A stretch of 15,226 nucleotides of DNA from Arenicella sp. GTDB taxonomy: Bacteria; Pseudomonadota; Gammaproteobacteria; Arenicellales; Arenicellaceae. The stretch spans positions 1 to 15,226 of the forward strand of contig JAHHOC010000126.1 in NCBI GenBank assembly GCA_018677115.1, read 5' to 3'. The notes below the pieces were generated by a model, which worked only from the letters and a program-made list of their open reading frames with translations, searched no databases and was not told the DNA's origin. Shown here piece after piece: positions 8,701-15,226 of this stretch. Position numbers and translations under genes: made by a program. Numbering within the stretch: position 1 is the first letter of the stretch; each line of letters begins with the position of its first letter.

Positions 8701-10284
8701 CGTCTACGGTTTTCCAAGCCCGGTGTGGCGCTGATTTCACCGCCGCCACATCATGACATATACTCGATCGAAGACCTGGCGCAATTGATCTTTGACTTGA
8801 AGCAAGTCAATCCGCAGGCACTGGTTTCTGTCAAGCTGGTTGCCGAAGCGGGCGTTGGTACCATTGCCGCCGGTGTAGCCAAGGCCTACGCAGACTTGAT
8901 TACCATATCGGGTTATGACGGTGGCACTGGCGCCAGTCCTTTGACCTCGGTGCGTTATGCCGGCTCACCGTGGGAGCTGGGTTTAACCGAGGCTCACCAG
9001 ACTTTACGTGCCAATGACTTACGGGACAAAGTCCGCTTACAAACCGACGGCGGCCTTAAAACAGGATTAGACGTTGTCAAAGCCGCCATATTGGGTGCAG
9101 AAAGCTTTGGTTTCGGTACCGGGCCAATGGTTGCGCTGGGCTGTAAATACCTTCGCATCTGTCACCTGAACAACTGTGCAACAGGCGTTGCCACACAGCA
9201 CAATATCCTGCGGCAAAAACATTATGTGGGTACTGCTGAGCGAGCGATAAATTATTTCAAGTTCATTGCTATGGAAACCCGCGAGTGGATGGCAAGGTTG
9301 GGTGTTACCCGGCTGACCGATTTAGTCGGCCGCACTGACCTGCTGGTGGCGCTTGACGGCGTCAGCGACAAGCAGCGTAACCTGGATCTTTCGCAAATAC
9401 TGTCCGATGCCGGAGTGCCAGCTGACAAGCCACAGTTTTGTGTTGCGCCGAGCAACCGGCCGTTTGATAAAGGCGAGCTAGCCGAAAAAATGGTAGCAGA
9501 CATGTTGCCAGCGATTGAAAGTCGCAGTGGTGGAAATTTCAGTTATCAGGTAAAAAATGTGCACCGCTCAATTGGTGCACGTGTATCCGGAGAAATAGCA
9601 CGTCGCTATGGAAATGAGGGCCTTGGTGACGCGCCCATTACCATCAACCTTACCGGCACTGCCGGCCAGAGTTTTGGGGTCTGGAATGCTAATGGGCTGG
9701 ATATAAATTTGCAGGGCGATGCCAACGATTACGTTGCCAAGGGCATGTCCGGCGGCAATATTGCGATCTATCCCCCCTCGGATATCAGCTATGTCGCCAG
9801 CGAATCAATCATTATAGGCAACACCTGTCTTTATGGTGCCACAGGCGGGCATCTTTTTGCTGCCGGCCGCGCCGGTGAAAGGTTTGCAGTGCGTAATTCG
9901 GGTGCCCTGGCGGTGGTCGAGGGTCTGGGCGATCACGGTTGTGAATACATGACCGGTGGCGCAGTCTGTGTGCTGGGCGAAACCGGTGTAAACTTCGGCG
10001 CCGGTATGACTGGCGGAGTGGCTTTCGTGCTGGACGAAGATCGCACTTTCATCGATCGCTATAATCATGAGTTGATTGATACCTCTAGATTAATGCCCGA
10101 AGCCATGGAGTCCTATGCTCATTACCTGCAATTGATGATTGAAGCACATTTCGCAGCAACCAATAGTGCGCGGGCTATGGAAATACTGGAAGATTTCACC
10201 GATTATTTGCCCAAGTTCTGGATGATCAAACCCAAAGCAAGTGATTTGGATACGTTAATCGATTCATTGTCCGCAGCAGCGTAA
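5785..10284 (+). CDS. gltB: Glutamate synthase (NADPH) large subunit
   Basis: The large subunit of GOGAT takes ammonia from glutamine and channels it to 2-oxoglutarate, giving two glutamates, with electrons from the GltD subunit. The product is 1499 residues, normal for the family. A 32-residue propeptide is followed by the catalytic Cys33 (CGFGLIA) of the class II glutamine amidotransferase domain (to about residue 430). Then come a central domain, the FMN-binding synthase domain (about 830-1200, with SNSGEGGED near 905 and SGYDGGTGASP at 1042-1052), 3Fe-4S cysteines C1120, C1126 and C1131, and a Gly-rich beta-helix domain (about 1265-1450). The start is GTG without a clear ribosome site. 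It was chosen because it gives a propeptide of plausible length, and a TTG at 5851 is the alternative. Three stops in frame (TAA TAA TAG) end the gene, 17 bases before gltD. Confidence 0.97.
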   Translation: MTKVPQQNDGNDQYPLYHDGGGLYRSEFERDNCGFGLIANMDGEASHWLIKTAIGALARLTHRGAVAADGKTGDGSGLLISMPDVFMRRVAKQHSIELAPLFATGLVFLNSQPSLAEEARSRLNEHLQAQGLNVCGWRTVPLDLTALGEQAKASLPHIQQVFVSAAQELQQEELERRLFLARRATEKQVSGEDQQFYIPSLSSRVILYKGLVMPEYLPVFFQDLNDPEMAASLCLFHQRFSTNTLPQWRLAQPFRYLAHNGEINTIKGNRNWAMARGSKLTSSTFPKLGEAHPFVTANGSDSMSLDNMLEVLLMGGMDIFRATQTLVPPAWQNAEHIDPDLKAFYRFQAIHTEPWDGPAGIVLTDGRYACCALDRNGLRPARYVITKDRTITLASETGVYDYKQSEVVEKGRLKPGEMLAVDTHNGTLISPQQVHEKIKSQHPYKQWLKKNVVRLKSALTEEEATLAITESSLRIYQKMFQICGEERTDVLRILAESALEATGSMGDDTPMAVLSLRHRLLSDYFRQQFAQVTNPPIDPIREQIVMSLETYFGSESSLFDVNESMAKAIVVDSPVLSTGKYLRLLANDDEDFRHCEIDITFADTSSLQTRLKEICEEARTAVESGCRIVVLSDRAIARNRLPVQALLATGAVHHHLTREGIRCNANIVVDTATARDSHQFAVLIGYGATAVHPYLAFETVIDMARSGDLQGDLSGLLRSYRKGVNKGLYKIISKMGISTIHSYRGAQLFEAVGLAEEVIDFCFRGTTSRIQGAGFADLEHDQRVLRDFAWDPTTSLDQGGLLKYIHGGEYHAYNPDVVQTLHAAVESGDYSLYRDYADVVNKRTPMVLRDLLGLNEAVEPVALQDVEPWEDIVLRFDSAGMSLGALSPEAHESLAEAMNTLGGRSNSGEGGEDEARYGTVKMSKIKQVASGRFGVTPHYLVNAEVLQIKVAQGAKPGEGGQLPGHKVNELIARLRFSKPGVALISPPPHHDIYSIEDLAQLIFDLKQVNPQALVSVKLVAEAGVGTIAAGVAKAYADLITISGYDGGTGASPLTSVRYAGSPWELGLTEAHQTLRANDLRDKVRLQTDGGLKTGLDVVKAAILGAESFGFGTGPMVALGCKYLRICHLNNCATGVATQHNILRQKHYVGTAERAINYFKFIAMETREWMARLGVTRLTDLVGRTDLLVALDGVSDKQRNLDLSQILSDAGVPADKPQFCVAPSNRPFDKGELAEKMVADMLPAIESRSGGNFSYQVKNVHRSIGARVSGEIARRYGNEGLGDAPITINLTGTAGQSFGVWNANGLDINLQGDANDYVAKGMSGGNIAIYPPSDISYVASESIIIGNTCLYGATGGHLFAAGRAGERFAVRNSGALAVVEGLGDHGCEYMTGGAVCVLGETGVNFGAGMTGGVAFVLDEDRTFIDRYNHELIDTSRLMPEAMESYAHYLQLMIEAHFAATNSARAMEILEDFTDYLPKFWMIKPKASDLDTLIDSLSAAA

Positions 10285-10295
10285 TAATAGACTAA

Positions 10296-11714
<1,419 letters not shown>

Positions 11715-11723
11715 CTAAGCCGC

Positions 11724-12425
11724 ATGCGCAAAACTATTGATAACAAAGATCGCTTGATTGTTGCCCTGGATGTGCCGACCGCCGCTAAGGCGAAGGCAAT
11801 GGTTGAATTGCTGGATGATGCCGTCAGTTTCTACAAGATTGGCCTCGAGCTATTTATGTCCGGTGAGTATTTCGAACTGCTCAACTACCTTTCCGGCAAG
11901 GGTAAAAAGATATTCGTGGATCTTAAGTTTTTTGACGTGCCGGCAACCGTCGGGCGAGCTGTGGCACAACTGAACGGCAAGGGGATCACTTTTGCCACAG
12001 TACACGGCAATGACGGCATCATGCGAGCGGCAGCCGAAAACAAAGGCGATGTACAGGTGTTGGCAGTGACGGTATTGACCAGTCTGGATCGTGGCGATCT
12101 GGATGATCTGGGTTTTGATTGTGATGTCAGCAACCTTGTGCTGTCCCGCGCGCGGCGGGCAGTAGAATTGGGGTGTGATGGTGTAGTGGCATCAGGTCAG
12201 GAGGCTAGCGCGATGCGCCAGCGACTAGGGGACTCCTTTGTTGTAGTAACCCCTGGTATCCGGCCGGTCGACAATGACGATGATCAAAAACGGGTGGTTA
12301 CCCCGGAACAGGCTTTCCGCAATGGCGCTGACTATATTGTGGTCGGCAGGCCAATTCGCGATGCCGATGATCCAAAACAGGCAGCACTCGATCTGCAGGT
12401 GGAAATCGCTAACGTGTTTGTTTGA
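11724..12425 (+). CDS. pyrF: Orotidine 5'-phosphate decarboxylase
   Basis: Cytoplasmic enzyme that decarboxylates OMP to UMP, the last step of de novo pyrimidine synthesis. The 233-residue product has the class I pattern: D16 (IVALDVP), K38 (FYKIG), and the catalytic tetrad region D66-x-K68-x-x-D71 in VDLKFFDVPATV. A phosphate-binding TPGIRP and C-terminal YIVVGRPI follow. Many gammaproteobacterial enzymes have His at residue 70 (DLKFHDIP); Phe here is tolerated by the family pattern. The gene sits 9 bases after gltD. In Pseudomonas hemE follows gltD directly, so pyrF is an addition at this point. The likely effect is shared transcription with glutamate synthase. Confidence 0.95.
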   Translation: MRKTIDNKDRLIVALDVPTAAKAKAMVELLDDAVSFYKIGLELFMSGEYFELLNYLSGKGKKIFVDLKFFDVPATVGRAVAQLNGKGITFATVHGNDGIMRAAAENKGDVQVLAVTVLTSLDRGDLDDLGFDCDVSNLVLSRARRAVELGCDGVVASGQEASAMRQRLGDSFVVVTPGIRPVDNDDDQKRVVTPEQAFRNGADYIVVGRPIRDADDPKQAALDLQVEIANVFV

Positions 12426-12501
12426 CGAGCACGTTGCAATTAATCGATTCAACATTAACATTGCGTAGTCCTTGCTGGCCGTTTCTGTGTGGTGGTGAGG
12501 C

Positions 12502-12522
12502 GTTGCAAAGTGTTGTTGCAAC
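12502..12522 (+). repeat. Small inverted repeat upstream of hemE
   Basis: GTTGCAA (12502-12508) and TTGCAAC (12516-12522) form a perfect 7-bp stem with a 7-base loop in the 132-base pyrF-hemE gap. A further GTTGCAA lies at 12433-12439 and could compete for the same partner. There is no T-run, so a terminator is unlikely. No convincing promoter was seen in the gap. Function is unknown and chance is possible. Confidence 0.3.
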
Positions 12523-12557
12523 CCACGGGTCCTGTTGGATGTGTAGATGAATAGCGT

Positions 12558-13643
12558 ATGGCAAATTTAAAAAACGATTTATACCTTCGTACACTGCGTG
12601 GCGAAAAAGTGGAGCGCACACCTATATGGGTGATGCGCCAGGCTGGCCGTTACCTTCCGGAATATCGAGCTACCCGAAAGCGGGCAGGAGATTTCCTCAC
12701 CCTGTGCAAGACCCCGGAGTTAGCTTGTGAAGTGACATTGCAACCGATCGACCGGTTTGGCCTCGATGCAGCTATTTTGTTTTCGGATATATTAACCATT
12801 CCGGATGCAATGGGCCTGGGCCTGGTGTTGGAAGAAGGGGTCGGTCCTGTTTTTGAGCGGCCATTGCGATCCGCTGCGGAGATAGCAGCACTTGGAGTGC
12901 CTGATGCAGAACAGGATCTGGGTTATGTCATGGATGCAGTGCGGGTGATTCGCGCAGAACTGGATGGGCGTGTTCCGTTAATTGGGTTTAGCGGCAGTCC
13001 CTGGACTCTGGCGAGTTATATGGTCGAGGGTCGCGGCAGCAAGGAGTTTCATCTGGTTAAGGGCTTGATGTTCGAGGATTCGCGCGCCATGCATCAACTG
13101 CTGCAGAAAGTTACCGAAGCAGTAATCGATTATCTTATCGCCCAGGCGGCCGCCGGTGCCCAGTCACTCATGGTGTTTGACACCTGGGGTGGCATGCTTT
13201 CGACTGCCAACTACCAAGCTTTTTCACTGCAATACATGAGTCAAATCGTAGCTGCCCTGAAATCTCATGAGCACAGCAGCGATGTCCCGCTTGTGTTGTT
13301 CACTAAAGGAGGTGGTCAATGGCTTGAGGCGATGGCAGATACCGGATGTGACGGATTGGGGCTGGATTGGACCGTCGACCTTGCCTCGGCCAAGCAGCGG
13401 GTTGGAGATCGTGTGGTGCTGCAAGGCAATATGGATCCGGTGGTGATGAACACAGGGCCAGACCAGGTTCGTGATCAGGCGCTCAGTGTGTTGGCCGCTT
13501 ACGATCATCACGGCGAGCATGATAAAGGGCACGTGTTTAATCTGGGTCATGGTATTCAGCCCCATGCCAAGCCGGACAACATGCAGGTTCTGGTGGAGAC
13601 CATAAAAAGCCATAGTGGCAGTTTCCACCTGCCGAATGATTAG
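12558..13643 (+). CDS. hemE: Uroporphyrinogen III decarboxylase
   Basis: Cytoplasmic enzyme that removes four carboxyl groups from uroporphyrinogen III to give coproporphyrinogen III in heme synthesis. The 361-residue product has the normal length. It shows signature 1 PIWVMRQAGRYLPEYR (residues 22-37, with substrate-binding R27 and R31), D77 in ILFSDIL, signature 2 around GFSGSPWTLASYMVEG, and the conserved GHVFNLGHGI with H331. The ATG has no strong ribosome site. The gene keeps the usual place downstream of gltD in this cluster, though pyrF intervenes. Its last eight bases overlap the start of the phosphatase gene behind it, suggesting coupled translation. Confidence 0.97.
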   Translation: MANLKNDLYLRTLRGEKVERTPIWVMRQAGRYLPEYRATRKRAGDFLTLCKTPELACEVTLQPIDRFGLDAAILFSDILTIPDAMGLGLVLEEGVGPVFERPLRSAAEIAALGVPDAEQDLGYVMDAVRVIRAELDGRVPLIGFSGSPWTLASYMVEGRGSKEFHLVKGLMFEDSRAMHQLLQKVTEAVIDYLIAQAAAGAQSLMVFDTWGGMLSTANYQAFSLQYMSQIVAALKSHEHSSDVPLVLFTKGGGQWLEAMADTGCDGLGLDWTVDLASAKQRVGDRVVLQGNMDPVVMNTGPDQVRDQALSVLAAYDHHGEHDKGHVFNLGHGIQPHAKPDNMQVLVETIKSHSGSFHLPND

Positions 13644-14109
13644 TTTTGGAGTTATCGAATCAAACATTTATCTCGGCAGCGCTCCACAGGCCGAGGTGGA
13701 TGTACTGCGTCTCAAGAACATGTCAGTGAGCGCTGTACTGTCGCTGCAAAGTGATGAAGATTTTAAATATCATCGAATTGATATAAATGATCTGCAGCAC
13801 GCCTATGATAGCAACGACATACTGTTGCAACGCTTTCCAATTATTGATTTCGATGAAACGGATTTGGGTAACAACTTGGCGCGACCGGTTCACGCCCTGC
13901 ATCAATTATTGGAGCGCGGACATCGAGTTTATGTTCATTGCAACGCCGGTGTTTGCCGCGCTCCAGCTACTGTGCTGACTTATCTCTGTCACTATCGGGG
14001 AATGACTCTGGAGCAGGGAATGACCTATATCCGCAATAACCGGCCACAGGCCAACCCGTATCTACGGGCTGTTGTACGGGCTTTAACCGAGTTGACCCAA
14101 CAACCGTAG
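13636..14109 (+). CDS. Dual-specificity phosphatase family protein, SEX4/laforin-like
   Basis: Small cysteine phosphatase of 157 residues with no signal peptide, so probably cytoplasmic. The catalytic loop is VHCNAGVCR (HC-x5-R) with nucleophile C102 and R108. The likely general acid is D71 in IIDFDETDL, 31 residues before the cysteine. From memory, several stretches resemble plant SEX4 and animal laforin glucan phosphatases: NIYLGSAPQ near the start, VLSLQSDEDFKYHRIDI in the middle, HCNAG followed by RAPA at the active site, and NRP near the end. No carbohydrate-binding module is present. The ATG at 13636 was chosen because it matches the natural start of this fold; a GTG at 13615 in frame would add seven residues. 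It overlaps hemE by eight bases. Substrate is unknown; protein, glucan or another phosphate ester are all possible. Confidence 0.85.
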   Translation: MISFGVIESNIYLGSAPQAEVDVLRLKNMSVSAVLSLQSDEDFKYHRIDINDLQHAYDSNDILLQRFPIIDFDETDLGNNLARPVHALHQLLERGHRVYVHCNAGVCRAPATVLTYLCHYRGMTLEQGMTYIRNNRPQANPYLRAVVRALTELTQQP

Positions 14110-14125
14110 CAGCATCATCCCAGTG

Positions 14126-14557
14126 CTATCGTTGAAATTTGGTCGACAGCACAATCGATGAAGTGGTTTTCACTATACCGTCTGTATTACCGATCGCGTC
14201 CAGCACCTGATCCAGGTCCTGAGTCGATTCTGCGTTCACAATGGCCAGCATCTCGTGAATACCGTTCACCGCGTGCAGCGCCCTTATCGCTGGAATGTTC
14301 TTCAGGTTGGCAACAATCTGCGTCGACTTTTTCGGGTCTGAGCTGATCATGACATGTGCCTGCACACGCCCGCGTTCGTAGGCGTCACTGAGCCGCACTG
14401 TATAACCGGTAATAATGCCTCGCTTTTCAAGGCGTTCGATCCGACTGGTTACTGTTGTTCGTGACATACCCAGCGCACGGGCTATCTCCGCGGTAGCTGC
14501 ACGGCTGTTGGCACTTAACAGGCCTAATAAGGCCTTATCTTTACCATCAATGATCAT
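14126..14557 (-). CDS. Lrp/AsnC family transcriptional regulator
   Basis: DNA-binding regulator of the feast/famine family, which usually responds to an amino acid and assembles into dimers and octamers. The 143-residue product has an N-terminal winged helix-turn-helix (helices at about residues 22-41, ATAEIARALGMSRTTVTSRI, followed by the LEKRGIITGY wing). A C-terminal ligand-sensing RAM domain follows (about 68-143, with the AxxxVxGxHEMLAIV pattern). Length is typical. It is divergent from the saccharopine dehydrogenase-family gene and convergent with the phosphatase gene, whose stop lies 16 bases away without a visible terminator. The family commonly controls its own promoter and the divergent neighbour, so an amino-acid-linked control of that gene is the natural inference. 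The effector cannot be read from sequence. Confidence 0.92.
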   Translation of the reverse strand: MIIDGKDKALLGLLSANSRAATAEIARALGMSRTTVTSRIERLEKRGIITGYTVRLSDAYERGRVQAHVMISSDPKKSTQIVANLKNIPAIRALHAVNGIHEMLAIVNAESTQDLDQVLDAIGNTDGIVKTTSSIVLSTKFQR

Positions 14558-14628
14558 ATCGTCGTATTATTGGTCATATTGGATAAAAATGCACTGTATA
14601 ATGATCAAATTGGGTGATCATTATGACC
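14551..14628. promoter_or_regulatory. Candidate operator array between regulator and dehydrogenase genes
   Basis: TGATCA-like sites occur at 14551-14556, 14571-14576 (TGGTCA), 14602-14607 and 14615-14620, with a GGTCAT complement at 14623-14628. The pair at 14601-14621 is a perfect inverted repeat ATGATCA-7-TGATCAT. Centres of the first three sites are 20 and 31 bases apart, close to two and three helix turns, which suits proteins of the Lrp family that wrap DNA. Binding by the neighbouring regulator is inferred. Confidence 0.5.
14597..14602 (+). promoter_or_regulatory. Candidate -10 box for the dehydrogenase gene
   Basis: A perfect TATAAT lies here without a good -35 hexamer at standard distance. 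Its last bases are shared with the left arm of the inverted repeat 14601-14621, so a bound regulator would block or help polymerase directly. Transcription would start near 14609. Confidence 0.45.
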
Positions 14629-14682
14629 GTAAAGGCGGCTATCATCGCCTTGGTGAATAAGCAACGCGGTGTCTTAAAATGA
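14623..14682 (+). CDS. Possible 19-residue leader ORF
   Basis: An ATG preceded by GGGTGA (6 bases upstream, complementary to the 16S end) opens a 19-codon frame encoding MTVKAAIIALVNKQRGVLK. Its TGA overlaps the ATG of the dehydrogenase gene as ATGA. The downstream gene itself has no clear ribosome site, so coupled translation from this frame would explain its expression. It holds three lysines, but they are spread out and no attenuator hairpin was seen. It is very short and could be chance. Confidence 0.35.
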   Translation: MTVKAAIIALVNKQRGVLK

Positions 14683-15226
14683 AGAAAGTCTTACTTTTGG
14701 GTTCCGGCAAGATTGGCGCGATCATTGCTGAAATGCTGTCCTCCAGTGGGGACTACCACGTTACTGTGGCTGATCGTGATCAGGCCCAGCTGGACCGGCT
14801 AAGCACGGGCCAGAATGTTGAAACACTGGTGCTGGACGTGACCGACGACAGGTCGCTTACCCGAGCCATGGAGGGCAAGTTTGCCGCATTGAGTGCATGC
14901 CCGTTTGATATTACCAAGCATGTAGCGCGATCCGCAGCGGCGATGGGTGTACATTACTTCGATCTGACCGAAGACGTCGCCTGTACCAAGCTGGTTAAAT
15001 CGCTTGCCGCTGAGACCAACTGCGCCTTAATGCCGCAATGTGGACTAGCACCTGGCTTCATTACTATTGCCGCCTATGATCTGGCCAAACGGTTTGACGA
15101 ATTGCACGATGTGCACATGCGTGTCGGTGCTCTGCCCAAGTACCCATCCAACGCACTTAAATACAACTTGACCTGGTCGACTGACGGGCTAATCAATGAG
15201 TACTGCAATCCGTGTGAGGCTATCGT
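14679..15226 (+). CDS. Saccharopine dehydrogenase-family protein (3' end outside window)
   Basis: The visible 182 residues begin with a Rossmann dinucleotide-binding loop, KKVLLLGSGKIG (GxGxxG at 8-13), and an acidic end of the second strand (VTVADRD). The stretch CGLAPGFITIAAYDLA (about 122-137) and the following VGALPKYPSNALKYNLTWS are typical of saccharopine dehydrogenase and related reductases, which interconvert saccharopine with glutamate and aminoadipate semialdehyde, or similar imine compounds. No stop is reached before the window ends. The call is to the family; the lysine-pathway role is inferred only from family and from the adjacent Lrp-type regulator. Carboxynorspermidine synthase and other family members remain possible. 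The ATG overlaps the stop of a possible 19-codon leader frame. Confidence 0.85.
   Translation, partial: MKKVLLLGSGKIGAIIAEMLSSSGDYHVTVADRDQAQLDRLSTGQNVETLVLDVTDDRSLTRAMEGKFAALSACPFDITKHVARSAAAMGVHYFDLTEDVACTKLVKSLAAETNCALMPQCGLAPGFITIAAYDLAKRFDELHDVHMRVGALPKYPSNALKYNLTWSTDGLINEYCNPCEAI

Noticed and set aside
14126..15226. Recent horizontal acquisition of the regulator/dehydrogenase pair
   Set aside because: Base composition and codon use look like the rest of the window, and there are no mobile-element genes, tRNA or flanking repeats.

Overview
The window reads as a stretch of a gammaproteobacterial chromosome, about half G+C by eye. The main clue is gene order: pilM-N-O-P-Q, aroK, gltB, gltD and hemE follow each other as they do in Pseudomonas and many marine relatives. 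Almost everything lies on the + strand. No transposase, tRNA, rRNA, CRISPR array or phage gene was seen, and base use looks uniform. I cannot name the genus.

Layout. Positions 1-4827 hold the type IV pilus alignment operon: pilM (5' end cut off by the window), pilN, pilO, pilP and pilQ, tightly spaced or overlapping. These build the cytoplasmic ring, inner-membrane bridge, lipoprotein link and outer-membrane secretin. A perfect 13-bp inverted repeat (4851-4881) then looks like a terminator. aroK (4941-5447) follows alone: the aroB and damX/SPOR genes usually found between aroK and gltB are absent. In their place is a 337-bp gene-free leader with a good sigma-70-type promoter and a strong hairpin. 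Positions 5785-13643 carry gltB and gltD (NADPH glutamate synthase), pyrF (OMP decarboxylase, an extra gene at this point compared with Pseudomonas) and hemE (uroporphyrinogen decarboxylase). A small phosphatase gene overlaps the end of hemE.

Positions 14126-15226 hold a divergent pair: an Lrp/AsnC-family regulator on the - strand and the start of a saccharopine dehydrogenase-family gene on the + strand. The spacer has several TGATCA-like sites, a -10 box and a possible 19-codon leader ORF. The pair suggests amino-acid-responsive control, possibly of lysine metabolism.

Most of the window is well-known housekeeping. The most unusual item is the small phosphatase at 13636-14109. Its sequence resembles the plant SEX4 and animal laforin glucan phosphatases more than typical bacterial tyrosine phosphatases. 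Secondary points are the missing aroB/damX, a calcium-loop-like insert in PilQ, and the regulatory architecture at the right end. All family assignments come from motif recognition by eye; no database search was run.
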